Part shown: in pieces, positions 20,630-30,010 of the stretch | How the letters are laid out: every line of letters begins with the position of its first letter | Position numbering within the stretch: the stretch's first letter is position 1 | NCBI RefSeq assembly: GCF_037154075.1 | Contig: NZ_JBANRJ010000001.1 | Span: 2,847,501 to 2,911,500, forward strand | Direction: 5' to 3' | Source: Sphingobium aromaticiconvertens | Lineage (GTDB): Bacteria; Pseudomonadota; Alphaproteobacteria; Sphingomonadales; Sphingomonadaceae | DNA: 64,000 nucleotides | Translations under genes and position numbers: made by a program | Notes under the pieces: generated by a model | The model's input: only the letters and a program-made list of their open reading frames with translations | What the model was told of the DNA's origin: nothing | Databases searched by the model: none

Positions 20630-22555
20630 TTAAATCTCGACCTGACTGCCCAATTCCACCACGCGGTTGGTTGGCAGGCGGAAAAACTCCATCGCGCTTT
20701 CCGCGTTCCGCAGCATCCAGGCGAAAATCTTCTCACGCCATAGCGGCATTCCGGGGTTTGCCGAAGGTAACAATGTCTGGCGCGCCAGGAAGAAACTGGT
20801 GTCCATCATCTTGAAGCCATGGCCGCAGCCCGTCACATTCTTGAGCGCGGCGGGCACATCCGGTTCCTGCATAAAGCCATATTGCAGGACGAGGCGGAAG
20901 AAGCCCTTGCCCAGATCCTCCAGCCGACAACGGCCATCATCCTCGACCACGGGCACATCCTTGATCTTGACCGTCAGCAGGATCACGCGCTCGTGCAGCA
21001 CCTTGTTGTGCTTGAGGTTGTGCAGCAGCGCATGGGGCACTCCATCCGGGCTGGAGGTCATGAAGACCGCCGTGCCCGGCACGCGCACTGCGCTGTTGGC
21101 AGCAGAGGCGACGAAGACGGGGATGGGCATCGCCGATTCGCGCATCCGGTCCTGCATCAGCTTGCGCCCGCGCGACCAGGTGGTGAGCAGGGTGAAGACG
21201 ATGAAGCCAATCAGCAGCGGGAACCAGCCGCCGTCGGGCACTTTGGTCAGGTTGGCGGCGAGATATGCACCGTCGACGATGTAGAATACCGCGAGCACCG
21301 GCACGGCATAATACCAGCGCCAGTTCCACAAACGATAGATCACGACCGTCAACAGCACATTGTCGATGAACATCGCACCCGTCACCGCGATGCCGTAAGC
21401 GGCGGTCAGGTTGGACGACGTCTGGAACACAAGCACCAGCAGGATGACCATGATCATCAGCCCCCAGTTGATGAGGGGAATGTAGATCTGACCGGCGGTC
21501 GAGGCGCTGGTATGTTCGATCCGCAGGCGCGGCATGAAGCCCAGTTGGATCGCCTGCTGCGTGACGGAGAAAGCACCGGAGATCACCGCCTGCGACGCAA
21601 TGATCGCGGCCAGCGTCGCCAGTCCGATCAGCGGCAGTTGCGCCCATTGTGGAGCCAGGTTGTAGAAGGGGCTGTGCAGCGCGGCCGCGCCTTCCCGAAA
21701 CAGTAGCGCGCCCTGCCCCATATAGTTCATCATCAGCGCCGGGAGCACGAAGGCCAGCCACGATACGCGGATCGGGCTGCGGCCGAAATGTCCCATGTCG
21801 GCATAGAGCGCCTCTGCACCCGTCACCGCCAGCACGACCGAGCCAAGCGCCAGGAAGGCGGGCAGCGGATCGGACAGGAAGAACATCGCCGCCCAATAAG
21901 GGTTCAGCGCCACCAAAATGCCAGGCGTCTGGGCGATGCTGATAACACCCAGCGCCGCGATCGTGATGAAATAGAGCAGCATGATCGGGCCAAAGAGCGT
22001 AGCGACCTTGTTGGTCCCCAGCCCCTGTATCCAGAAAAGGCCCAGCAGAATGATGACGGCAGCCGGCAGGATGATGGGTGCCAAATCTTCATTATAGACC
22101 GCAAGCCCCTCAACCGCCGACAGCACCGACACGGCCGGGGTAATCATCGAGTCGCCATAGAAGAGCGCGGTTGCAAATACGCCCAGCAGAATGATGCCCG
22201 ACGACCAGCGCGGCGTCTTCGTCGTACCGTTTATCAGTGCCAGCAGGGCCAGGCTGCCGCCCTCTCCCTTATTGTCCGCGCGCATGATGATGGTGACATA
22301 TTTCAGCGTCACGACCAGCATCATCGACCAGAACATCAGACTGATGACACCCATGATATGGGCGGGATCGAGGTCGAGATGATGATGCCCGGCGAAGGTT
22401 TCCCTAAAGGCATAGAGCGGGCTGGTGCCGATATCGCCAAAGACGATGCCGACGGCGCCAACGACCAGCTTGGCCGTCGCCTTCTGCCGACCGTGGCCGT
22501 GACCTTCCTCATCGCCATCGGCAGACGGCGTGCCTCCGACCACATGGTCAGTCAT
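20630..22555 (-). CDS. kup: Low-affinity potassium uptake protein Kup
   Basis: 641 residues, usual Kup length. The N-terminal signature [20 protein letters not shown] is followed by about twelve membrane helices, with [11 protein letters not shown] and [21 protein letters not shown] cytoplasmic C-terminal domain contains [20 protein letters not shown]. It imports K+ with H+. The N-terminal tail is His/Gly/Asp-rich ([12 protein letters not shown]). It is monocistronic; the stop faces the hsp20 terminator and the start lies about 160 bases past the end of the ccm operon. Confidence 0.95.
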   Translation of the reverse strand: MTDHVVGGTPSADGDEEGHGHGRQKATAKLVVGAVGIVFGDIGTSPLYAFRETFAGHHHLDLDPAHIMGVISLMFWSMMLVVTLKYVTIIMRADNKGEGGSLALLALINGTTKTPRWSSGIILLGVFATALFYGDSMITPAVSVLSAVEGLAVYNEDLAPIILPAAVIILLGLFWIQGLGTNKVATLFGPIMLLYFITIAALGVISIAQTPGILVALNPYWAAMFFLSDPLPAFLALGSVVLAVTGAEALYADMGHFGRSPIRVSWLAFVLPALMMNYMGQGALLFREGAAALHSPFYNLAPQWAQLPLIGLATLAAIIASQAVISGAFSVTQQAIQLGFMPRLRIEHTSASTAGQIYIPLINWGLMIMVILLVLVFQTSSNLTAAYGIAVTGAMFIDNVLLTVVIYRLWNWRWYYAVPVLAVFYIVDGAYLAANLTKVPDGGWFPLLIGFIVFTLLTTWSRGRKLMQDRMRESAMPIPVFVASAANSAVRVPGTAVFMTSSPDGVPHALLHNLKHNKVLHERVILLTVKIKDVPVVEDDGRCRLEDLGKGFFRLVLQYGFMQEPDVPAALKNVTGCGHGFKMMDTSFFLARQTLLPSANPGMPLWREKIFAWMLRNAESAMEFFRLPTNRVVELGSQVEI

Positions 22556-22712
22556 GCTGGAAATACCGGAAGGTCATGATGGCGCAAACACCCATGAAGG
22601 ATAGCCGACCCCCTATATTTGATCGACCCTGCAAACCGCCGCGCCCTATCATGGGTGGATGGACCGCGCAATCGCGCGACTCAGGCGTTCGGCCTGATGA
22701 TATTGCGGTGCG

Positions 22713-23351
22713 TCATTGCAGCACGGGGCCGCGCCCCGACAGCATCGCGTCGATACGGGCGATATTGGCCTCCAACTGGCCCTTGATCTCGCTATCGTCG
22801 GGTGCGCTGGCAGCCAGCGGCGCCCATTGATCGCGCGCCGCCTGCAATTGCCCGGCCTGCGCCAGCGCCAATCCATAGAAATAGCGGGGTGCAGGCGCCT
22901 CCGGGGCCAGCCGTGCGGCCTGACGATAGGCATAGTCGGCGCCCGGCGAAAGCATCCCGCCGCCATGTGCGACGAGCGCGTTGCCGATGCCCAGCCACAG
23001 ATTGGCGTCGCCCGGCGTCTGTTTGAGGCCGGACAGGAGGACGTTGGCCGCTTCCTTCGTCTGGCCCCGGCGACCATAGCCGTCCGACATCACCAGCCAT
23101 TGGGCCGCCGGGCCATAGCGATCGGCAAGGCCGCGGCGCTGCTTGGCCATATCTTCGTCGAACGGAACGACAGCCTTCTCCGCCACGCGAGGCGATCCAC
23201 GCAAGGCTGGATTGCCCTGCCACGCATAACCAGCAAGGCCGAGCAGGAGTGCCGCGGCTGTCATCTCCCATGCGGTGCGCGGCAGCCGACCGATCAGCAG
23301 CATGGCGGCCAGCAGGAGTAGCGCGAGAGTGATGACAATGACCCAGCCCAT
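22713..23351 (-). CDS. ccmI: Cytochrome c biogenesis TPR protein (CcmI-like)
   Basis: 212 residues. Two N-terminal hydrophobic helices (WVIVITLALLLLAAMLLIG and WEMTAAALLLGLAGYAW) flank a short loop. A periplasmic TPR region follows (KQTPGDANLWLGIGNALVAH, then APRYFYGLALAQAGQLQAA). CcmI holds apocytochrome c for haem attachment by CcmF/CcmH. At 212 residues it is shorter than the roughly 400-residue CcmI of some proteobacteria, so it corresponds to a compact version. It is the last gene of the operon; its start overlaps the ccmH stop. Confidence 0.82.
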   Translation of the reverse strand: MGWVIVITLALLLLAAMLLIGRLPRTAWEMTAAALLLGLAGYAWQGNPALRGSPRVAEKAVVPFDEDMAKQRRGLADRYGPAAQWLVMSDGYGRRGQTKEAANVLLSGLKQTPGDANLWLGIGNALVAHGGGMLSPGADYAYRQAARLAPEAPAPRYFYGLALAQAGQLQAARDQWAPLAASAPDDSEIKGQLEANIARIDAMLSGRGPVLQ

Positions 23352-23761
23352 CAGCGTTTCTCCCCACGCTTGAGGCGCCCGCGCATCAGGAAGGCGCCGA
23401 GTGCCAGTAGCAACAAGGGCGCAGCCCAGAGCGGCCAGAGGATCGGCGCTGCGGTCGGCTGATAGCTTACCCAGTCGCCATAGCGTTCGATCAGCCAGCC
23501 GCGAATATGCTCGGGACTTTCACCGGCCATGATCCGCTGGCGGATTTCCGATCGCATATCACCCGCCATGCTGGCATTGCTGTCGGCGATGGACTGGCTC
23601 TGGCAGGTGAGGCAGCGGATGGTGGCCATCAACTCGCTCGCCTTCTTCTCCAACGCGGGGTCCGCAATCTGGCGGTCTGCATAGAGCGCAGGCGGCAGCG
23701 CGGTCTGGGCATGAACGGGAACCGCCAGCAGCAGCGCCAGAAAAGCAAGGATACGCATCAT
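23351..23761 (-). CDS. ccmH: Cytochrome c-type biogenesis protein CcmH (CycL)
   Basis: 136 residues. A signal peptide (LAFLALLLAVPVHAQ) is followed by the redox motif RCLTCQSQSIADSNA, whose two Cys reduce the apocytochrome haem-binding thiols. DMRSEIRQRIMAGESPEHI follows, and a C-terminal membrane helix (WPLWAAPLLLLALGAFLM) ends in RGRLKRGEKR. The LRCxxC motif is diagnostic. It overlaps the ccmG stop by 4 bases and the ccmI start by 1. Confidence 0.94.
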   Translation of the reverse strand: MMRILAFLALLLAVPVHAQTALPPALYADRQIADPALEKKASELMATIRCLTCQSQSIADSNASMAGDMRSEIRQRIMAGESPEHIRGWLIERYGDWVSYQPTAAPILWPLWAAPLLLLALGAFLMRGRLKRGEKR

Positions 23762-24285
23762 TTCGCCCGTTCCAGCAGGGCCAGCAATTTAGGAACATCA
23801 TCCTCGCGAATGTCGCCGATATGCTGGTGGGCGATGTGCCCCTGCCCGTCGATCACGAAGGTTTCGGGCACGCCCGAAGAACCCAGCGCGATCTGGACAC
23901 CGGAGCGGGCATCCAGGCCGATCCGCGTATAGGGGTTGCCCCAACGGCTGAGGAAAGCGTCAACATCGGGCCGCGCGTCGCGGATGGCGATGGCGTCGAT
24001 CTCCACGCCCGCCTGCTTGAGCGCCATCAATTGTGGCGCTTCGGCAGCGCAGGGGACGCACCAACTCGCGAAAATGTTAAGCAGGCGCGGCTTGCCCGTC
24101 GCCAACTGCGCGCTGGTCAGGCCGGCGCGATCGCTGGCCGCAGGCGGCAGGGTGAAGACGGGGAGTGGCTTCCCGACCAGTTTCGAGACGACCAGATGAT
24201 CGTCAGGCTGCATCAAGCGACCCGCAAAAAGGACAAGCGCCCCCAGAAACAGCGCGAGCGGGAGCCAGATCATCAGGCGCTTCAT
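23758..24285 (-). CDS. ccmG: Thiol:disulfide interchange protein CcmG/DsbE
   Basis: 175 residues. One N-terminal membrane helix (MIWLPLALFLGALVLFAG) anchors a periplasmic thioredoxin fold with active site WCVPC, the acidic helix after it (AAEAPQLMALKQ), and the cis-Pro region GVPETFVIDGQGHI. It passes reducing equivalents to CcmH for haem attachment. The start overlaps the ccmF stop (ATGA). Confidence 0.94.
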   Translation of the reverse strand: MKRLMIWLPLALFLGALVLFAGRLMQPDDHLVVSKLVGKPLPVFTLPPAASDRAGLTSAQLATGKPRLLNIFASWCVPCAAEAPQLMALKQAGVEIDAIAIRDARPDVDAFLSRWGNPYTRIGLDARSGVQIALGSSGVPETFVIDGQGHIAHQHIGDIREDDVPKLLALLERAK

Positions 24286-26213
24286 GCTTCAACCCTCCGG
24301 CCGCGCCATTTATGCTGCCAGCCGCGCCGCTCACGCCCGATGAGCGCCAGCACGCCACCCAACGCGATCAGGGCGCCGCCCAGCCAGATGAACGTCACGA
24401 ATGGTTTCCACCAGATACGCAATTGCCAGCGCCCCTGATCGGCCTCCTGCCCCAGAACAATATAAAGCTGACCGTTCCAGCGGGTAAGCAACGCCGCCTC
24501 CGTCGTGGTGGTCGGCGGGGTGGTGAAGAAGCGCGATTGCGGATGGATGGCGACCGGCGTGCCACCGCCCCGGCTGACCGTCATGTCCGCCTGAAGCGCG
24601 GTCCAGTTATCCCCGGCGATCGGCAAGATACGGTCGAAAACGATGGTCCAGCCAGCCGCATCGATCCGGTCACCCGGACGTGCGGCCACCAGCTTTTCTT
24701 GCGTAAAGGCTGAATCGGCCGCCATGCCAGCCACACTGACGGCACAGCCCAGATGGGCGATCACCATACCCCAGGTGAAAAGCGGCGTGCGCAAGAGGTT
24801 CCGTTTCCATAATGGCGCAAGGCTGGCGACCCCCACCCCCGCCGCGATGACAAGGCCCGCAAACGGCAACACGCCGATGGTTCGGCCGACGGTCAAGGCC
24901 AACGTCACCAGTGCAACCAGCCCGATCGCAGCGGGTACGGCAATACGGCGGGCGACGACGCCTGCCTGATCCCGCCGCCAGCGCATCAGCGGCCCGACGG
25001 CCATCGCCAGCATGAGGGTCAGCGCGATTGGTCCCGCCACCCGATCGAAATAGGGCGGCCCAACGGATACCTTGTGCCCGAACGCTTCGGTCATCAGCGG
25101 ATAAAGTGTGCCGATCAGAACGACCCCCAGAATGACGGTCAGCAGCAGGTTGTTGATGACCAGCATCGTTTCCCGGCTGACCATCTGGAACTGCGCGCCC
25201 TCCCGCACCGCGCCCACGCGCCAGCCGAACAGCGCCAGCGCGCCGCCAATATAGAAAGCCAGCAGCACAAGAATGAAGGTGCCGCGCGACGGATCGACGG
25301 CAAAGGCATGAACGCTGGTCAGGATGCCCGACCGCACCAGGAATGTGCCGACCATCGACATGGAAAAGGCGACCACGGCCAGCATCACCGTCCAGGCCCG
25401 CAGCGAATCGCGGGTCGCAAGTACAGTGACGCTGTGCAGCAACGCAGTCGCGGCGAGCCACGGCATCAGCGAGGCATTTTCGACCGGGTCCCAGAACCAC
25501 CAACCGCCCCAGCCCAGCTCATAATAGGCCCAATAGCTGCCCGCGGTTATGCCAAGCGTCAGCAACACCCAGGCCGCCAGCACCCACGGGCGCATGGCGC
25601 GGGCAAAGGATGCATCGACATTGCGGGTCAGCAGCGCGCCGATTGCGAAGGAGAACGCCACCGACAGGCCGACATAGCCGAGGTAGAGGGTCGGCGGGTG
25701 GAAGGCGAGGCCGGGGTCCTGCAACAGCGGATTAAGCCCCTGCCCGTCCTGCGGCGCGGGCGTGACCCGCGCGAAGGGGTTGGAGGCGAAGAGCAGGAAG
25801 GCATAGAAGCCAAGGCTGATGGCCGCCTGTCCGCCCAGCGTCGCCATATGCGTGTCACGGCGAAGCGCCCGCTCGAACAGCGCAACGGCAGCGCCCGCAA
25901 GGCCCATCACCGTCACCCACAGCAGCATCGACCCTTCATGATTGCCCCAGGTTCCAGCGAATTTGTAGAGCCAGGGCTTGGCCGAATGACTGTTGGTCGA
26001 AACCAGCAATACCGACATATCGGATCGCAGGAACAGCGCGATCAGGGCGATGAAGGCAATAGCTGTCAGCACGCCCTGTGCCACCGCGACAGGCCGCACG
26101 GCGCCCAGCAGGTCGGACTTGCCCCCTGCCAATCCAAAGGCCGTGAGCGCCAGTTGCAGGAGCGCCAGCGCGGCAGCGAACCACAACGCGGCTAGTCCAG
26201 CTTCGGCAATCAT
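24282..26213 (-). CDS. ccmF: Haem lyase subunit CcmF
   Basis: 643 residues with about fourteen membrane helices. The haem-handling Trp-rich motif WGGWWFWDPVENASLMPWL is present, along with NNLLLTVILGVVLIGTLYPL and many conserved His. It forms the CcmF/H/I complex that joins haem from CcmE to CXXCH motifs of c-type cytochromes in the periplasm. It overlaps ccmE upstream and ccmG downstream by four bases each, a tightly coupled operon. Confidence 0.95.
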   Translation of the reverse strand: MIAEAGLAALWFAAALALLQLALTAFGLAGGKSDLLGAVRPVAVAQGVLTAIAFIALIALFLRSDMSVLLVSTNSHSAKPWLYKFAGTWGNHEGSMLLWVTVMGLAGAAVALFERALRRDTHMATLGGQAAISLGFYAFLLFASNPFARVTPAPQDGQGLNPLLQDPGLAFHPPTLYLGYVGLSVAFSFAIGALLTRNVDASFARAMRPWVLAAWVLLTLGITAGSYWAYYELGWGGWWFWDPVENASLMPWLAATALLHSVTVLATRDSLRAWTVMLAVVAFSMSMVGTFLVRSGILTSVHAFAVDPSRGTFILVLLAFYIGGALALFGWRVGAVREGAQFQMVSRETMLVINNLLLTVILGVVLIGTLYPLMTEAFGHKVSVGPPYFDRVAGPIALTLMLAMAVGPLMRWRRDQAGVVARRIAVPAAIGLVALVTLALTVGRTIGVLPFAGLVIAAGVGVASLAPLWKRNLLRTPLFTWGMVIAHLGCAVSVAGMAADSAFTQEKLVAARPGDRIDAAGWTIVFDRILPIAGDNWTALQADMTVSRGGGTPVAIHPQSRFFTTPPTTTTEAALLTRWNGQLYIVLGQEADQGRWQLRIWWKPFVTFIWLGGALIALGGVLALIGRERRGWQHKWRGRRVEA

Positions 26214-26659
26214 TTCCCCACCGTCTTCAGCTCGTGGCTCGTCTCATTATACTGCATCCCCTCCAGCTCCCGGGGCATATAGCGTTCGTCATGCTTGGCG
26301 AGCAGGTTGGTGGCGACAAACGTCCCGCGCGCATCGAACGCGCCCTCTGCGACGACGCCCGATCCTTCCTTGAACAGATCGGGTGCGATACCGCTGAACG
26401 TCGCGGGCACGGTCGCTTTGCCATCGGTCACGTCGAAGTGGATGGTGACGCCATCGGTTGCGCGCTTGAGGCTGTTCTTCACCACCATGCCGCCCAGGCG
26501 GATGGCTTTGCCCGGCTCCACCCCTTTGGTCTTCGCATCGCCGGGAGTGTAGAAATAAGCGGCCTCATCCTTGAGCGCGGAGGCCGCGAGCAGCCCCGCG
26601 CCGATCAACGCGATCAGCGCGACCAGCGCCAGAATGAGCCTTTGATTCTTCGCTTTCAT
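26210..26659 (-). CDS. ccmE: Periplasmic haem chaperone CcmE
   Basis: 149 residues from the ATG at 26659; the frame extends upstream but overlaps ccmD. A signal anchor (LILALVALIALIGAGLLA) precedes an OB-fold domain. The haem-binding His lies in LLAKHDERYMPRE (AKHDE-x-Y-x-P), where haem is held covalently before transfer to CcmF. The start lies 10 bases past the ccmD stop. Confidence 0.95.
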   Translation of the reverse strand: MKAKNQRLILALVALIALIGAGLLAASALKDEAAYFYTPGDAKTKGVEPGKAIRLGGMVVKNSLKRATDGVTIHFDVTDGKATVPATFSGIAPDLFKEGSGVVAEGAFDARGTFVATNLLAKHDERYMPRELEGMQYNETSHELKTVGK

Positions 26660-26669
26660 GATGGGGCCT

Positions 26670-26801
26670 TCATCGCGCGGACACCTCTTCCGCCTGCCGC
26701 TCCGCGCGGCGCATGGCGCGATAGCTGGCAATGCTGACTCCCGCCGTCCCCAACAGGGTAAGCGCATAGGCGGCGATGACGAATATCCATTGATTGTGCA
26801 T
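26670..26801 (-). CDS. ccmD: Haem exporter accessory protein CcmD (very small)
   Basis: A 43-residue product, MHNQWIFVIAAYALTLLG onwards, with one membrane helix and a charged tail (YRAMRRAERQAEEVSAR). Size, topology and position between ccmC and ccmE identify CcmD, which helps release haem-loaded CcmE from the CcmABC complex. It starts 5 bases after the ccmC stop. Genes this short are easily missed by length cut-offs. Confidence 0.88.
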   Translation of the reverse strand: MHNQWIFVIAAYALTLLGTAGVSIASYRAMRRAERQAEEVSAR

Positions 26802-26806
26802 GACGA

Positions 26807-27529
26807 TCAGCCCCGGGCCAGACGCTGAAGCCGCGCCTCGATCTTGTTCGTCGCCAGAATCGCGCGCATCCGCATGAGAACGATGGCAGCAAAAAGCAGC
26901 GTGAAACCCAGCAGCGTCAACCCGAGCGGCCAGAGAAGCGACCCGTCGATGCTGGAACCGCGCATGGTGATGCTAGGCCCTTGATGCAGGCTGTTCCACC
27001 AGACAACCGAGCGGTTGATGATCGGAATATTGACCGCCCCGACCAGCCCGAAGATCGCGGTTACAGGGCTGACGCCACCCTGCCCATCCCGTGCGCTAGC
27101 CTGCGCCAGCGCGATATACCCCAGGTAGAGGAACAGGAGGACCAGCATGGAGGTCATACGTCCGTCCCATTCCCACCATGTTCCCCAGGTCGGGCGCCCC
27201 CATATCGAGCCGGTGACAAGGCAGATGGCGGTGAACAGCGCACCCGGCGCGGCGATGGCGCGGCCCGCTATGCTGGCCAGCGGATGACGCCACACCAGTT
27301 GCATCAGCCCTGCGATAGCGATCCCCGACCAGCCAGCCATGCCCAGCCAGGCGGCGGGCACATGAATATAGAGAATGCGGACCGTTTCCCCCTGAAGATA
27401 GTCGGCGGGTGTCAGCAAAAGGCCACAGACACAGCCTGCCAGTAGCAGGATGAAGCCAGACCAGAACAGCCAGCCGGTCAACGGCCGGGCGATCTTGAGA
27501 AAGCGTGTGGGATTGGCGAAGCGGTGCAT
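26807..27529 (-). CDS. ccmC: Haem exporter permease CcmC
   Basis: 240 residues with six membrane helices. It carries the family motif GTWWEWDGRMTSMLVLLFLY and conserved His in ILYIHVPAAWLG and NSLHQGPS. CcmC delivers haem to CcmE. It is the first gene of the minus-strand operon ccmC-D-E-F-G-H-I. The ATPase CcmA and permease CcmB, which often precede it, are absent; purF lies divergently upstream instead. Confidence 0.94.
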   Translation of the reverse strand: MHRFANPTRFLKIARPLTGWLFWSGFILLLAGCVCGLLLTPADYLQGETVRILYIHVPAAWLGMAGWSGIAIAGLMQLVWRHPLASIAGRAIAAPGALFTAICLVTGSIWGRPTWGTWWEWDGRMTSMLVLLFLYLGYIALAQASARDGQGGVSPVTAIFGLVGAVNIPIINRSVVWWNSLHQGPSITMRGSSIDGSLLWPLGLTLLGFTLLFAAIVLMRMRAILATNKIEARLQRLARG

Positions 27530-27677
27530 TATGTCCGCGTCTTTAGCGGCGTGCGGGCGGCAAGACCAGTAGGGCTTTCAACCCATTGCGACCACGATGA
27601 GGCGGTGCTTTCCACCCATTTGCAACCTGAGAAGGCCTTTTTTGTTACAGGAGGGCGACAAACCGACTTGAAGACAC

Positions 27678-27711
27678 TATATGCGCGCCATCAGCGTCAT
27701 TGATGGCGCGC
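27678..27711 (+). promoter_or_regulatory. purF promoter region with an 11-bp perfect inverted repeat
   Basis: TATATG at 27678-27683 could be a -10 element. Immediately after it, GCGCGCCATCA (27683-27693) and its exact complement TGATGGCGCGC (27701-27711) flank 7 bases. The repeat would cover the start of transcription and ends next to an AGGA ribosome site. It may be an operator or a leader hairpin. Confidence 0.45.
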
Positions 27712-27721
27712 AGGATCGGCA

Positions 27722-29200
27722 GTGGACCCGTTCAAGCTCATGCTCAGCACGAACCCTTTTGACGACGACAAGTTGCGTGAAGAATGCGGCGTTTTTGGCA
27801 TCTCCAGTGCGGAAACCGCATCGGCGATTGTCGCGCTTGGCCTGCACGCGCTCCAGCATCGGGGGCAGGAAGCTGCCGGTATCACCAGCTGGGACGGCCA
27901 TGATTTCCATACCCACCGGGCAATGGGCCATGTGGCGGGCAATTTCGACCGCGACGAAGTGATTCGCGGGCTGCCGGGTCACACCGCCTGTGGCCATGTG
28001 CGTTATTCGACGACGGGAGAAACCTCGCTGCGCAACGTGCAGCCGCTTTATGCCGAACTGAATTCGGGCGGTTTCGCGATCGCGCACAACGGCAACATCT
28101 CCAATGCGATGAAGCTGCGCCGCGAACTGATTCGCCGCGGGTCGATCTTTCAGTCTACGTCGGACACCGAAGTCATCATCCATCTGGTGGCGACGTCCAA
28201 CTATCGCACTCTTCTCGACAAGTTCATCGACGCGCTGAAGCAGGTCGAAGGTGCCTATTCCCTGATCGTGATGACGCCTGAGGGCATGATCGCCTGCCGC
28301 GACCCGCTGGGCATTCGTCCGCTGGTCATGGGCAAGCTCGGCGATTCGACGATTTTCGCTTCGGAAACCGTCGCGCTGGACGTCGTGGGTGCCGAATATG
28401 TCCGCTCGATCGATCCGGGCGAACTGGTGATCGTCACCCATGAGGGCGAAGTCCGCAGCCATCGCCCCTTTGGCGAAGTGCATCCGCGTCCCTGCATCTT
28501 TGAGCATGTCTATTTCAGCCGCCCTGATTCGATCGTCGATGGCTCCAGCGTCTATTCGGTCCGCAAGGCGATTGGCGCGCAACTGGCAATCGAAAATCCG
28601 GTCGAGGCGGATTATGTCATTCCCGTGCCTGATAGCGGCGTTCCCGCAGCGATTGGTTATGCCCAGCAATCGGGCATCCCATTCGAACTGGGCATCATCC
28701 GCTCCCACTATATCGGTCGCACCTTCATCCAGCCGGGCGACAAGGTCCGCCATCTGGGCGTGAAGCTGAAACACAACGCCAACCGAGCGCTCATCCAGGG
28801 CAAGCGGATCGTGCTGGTCGACGATTCGATCGTGCGCGGCACCACGTCACTGAAGATCGTGCAGATGATGCGCGAAGCGGGCGCGGCAGAGGTCCATATG
28901 CGGATCGCCAGCCCACCGACCAAGCATAGCTGCTTCTACGGCGTCGATACGCCGGAGCGGAGCAAATTGCTGGCGCACCGGCTGGATGTGGGCGGAATGC
29001 AGGATTTCATCCATGCGGACAGCCTGTCCTTCATCTCGATAGATGGTCTGTACAAGGCGTTGGGCGAAGCGAAGCGCGCGGACATCCGGCCGCAATATTG
29101 CGACGCCTGCTTCACCGGTGAATATCCCACCAGCCTGACCGATCAGGACGATGCCGTGGTGCAGAACCAGTTCGAACTGCTCGCCGAGCGGGTGGTTTGA
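27722..29200 (+). CDS. purF: Amidophosphoribosyltransferase
   Basis: 492 residues if started at GTG 27722 (AGGA 8 bases upstream); an in-frame ATG at 27740 would remove six residues. The nucleophile is Cys of EECGVFGI, so the residues before it are a propeptide. The PRPP-binding loop is IVLVDDSIVRGTT. Four Cys match the iron-sulphur ligands of the Bacillus-type enzyme: PCIFEHVYFSRPDS, HSCFYGVDTP and YCDACFTGEYPT. It makes phosphoribosylamine from PRPP and glutamine, the first committed step of purine synthesis. Confidence 0.96.
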   Translation: MDPFKLMLSTNPFDDDKLREECGVFGISSAETASAIVALGLHALQHRGQEAAGITSWDGHDFHTHRAMGHVAGNFDRDEVIRGLPGHTACGHVRYSTTGETSLRNVQPLYAELNSGGFAIAHNGNISNAMKLRRELIRRGSIFQSTSDTEVIIHLVATSNYRTLLDKFIDALKQVEGAYSLIVMTPEGMIACRDPLGIRPLVMGKLGDSTIFASETVALDVVGAEYVRSIDPGELVIVTHEGEVRSHRPFGEVHPRPCIFEHVYFSRPDSIVDGSSVYSVRKAIGAQLAIENPVEADYVIPVPDSGVPAAIGYAQQSGIPFELGIIRSHYIGRTFIQPGDKVRHLGVKLKHNANRALIQGKRIVLVDDSIVRGTTSLKIVQMMREAGAAEVHMRIASPPTKHSCFYGVDTPERSKLLAHRLDVGGMQDFIHADSLSFISIDGLYKALGEAKRADIRPQYCDACFTGEYPTSLTDQDDAVVQNQFELLAERVV

Positions 29201-29296
29201 CGACTATCTAAGGCCGCTCTTCCGGCGCAGGCCGGGAGCGACAGCTTCTCCTCCAGCATATAGAGACTCCGGCCATTGCTGGAATGACGAGGCATT

Positions 29297-30010
29297 ATGA
29301 CCGATCTTCCCCTCACCGGAAAACTCGCCCTTGTGACCGGCGCCAGCCGGGGCATCGGCGCGGAGACGGCCAAGGCGCTGGGCGCTGCGGGCGCACATGT
29401 CATCCTGACCGCGCGAACCACGGGCGCGCTGGAAGAAGTCGAGGAAGCGATCCATGCCGCAGGCGGCAGCGCTACGATCGCGCCGCTGGACCTGACCGAC
29501 GGCGAGAGCATCGGGCGACTGGCGGGCGCGGTGACGGGCCGCTGGCAGGCGCTCGACTATCTGGTGCTGAACGCAGCGACGTTGGGCAGCCTGGCCTCCG
29601 TTCCGGCGATTGATGCGAAGGAATTGGCGCGGTTGCTCACCCTCAACATCGGCGCACAGCAGGCGATAATTGCCGCCTTCGACCCGATGTTGCGTGCCAG
29701 CAGCGATGCGCGGGTTGTGGCCGTCACCTCCTCGGTCGGCGCGAAGCCGCGCGCCTATTGGGCCGCCTATGGTGCGTCCAAGGCCGCGCTGGACATATTG
29801 GTGGGCTGCTATGGCGAGGAAATGAAGAATATCTCCGCCATCCGCACCCATATCGTCGATCCCGGCGCAACCCGCACCGCCATGCGCGCGCGCGCCTTTC
29901 CGGGTGAAGACCCCGCGACGGTAAAGGGACCGGAGGTCGTGGCGCAGGCAATCCTGAACCTCGTCACCAGCGACGCGCCCAGCGGCCATCGCATCAGGGT
30001 CGAAGCCTAA
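29297..30010 (+). CDS. SDR-family NAD(P)-dependent oxidoreductase
   Basis: 237 residues, a classical short-chain dehydrogenase. The cofactor motif is VTGASRGIGAE, with NAAT for the NNAG-like motif, Ser in VTSSVG, and the catalytic YGASK. The substrate is unknown. It starts 96 bases after purF on the same strand. Its stop codon overlaps the end of the convergent cfa gene by three bases. Confidence 0.9.
   Translation: MTDLPLTGKLALVTGASRGIGAETAKALGAAGAHVILTARTTGALEEVEEAIHAAGGSATIAPLDLTDGESIGRLAGAVTGRWQALDYLVLNAATLGSLASVPAIDAKELARLLTLNIGAQQAIIAAFDPMLRASSDARVVAVTSSVGAKPRAYWAAYGASKAALDILVGCYGEEMKNISAIRTHIVDPGATRTAMRARAFPGEDPATVKGPEVVAQAILNLVTSDAPSGHRIRVEA

Noticed and set aside
25074..26195. A 373-codon plus-strand frame opposite ccmF
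   Set aside because: Gln/Arg/His-rich mirror of ccmF; no domain and no ribosome site of note.
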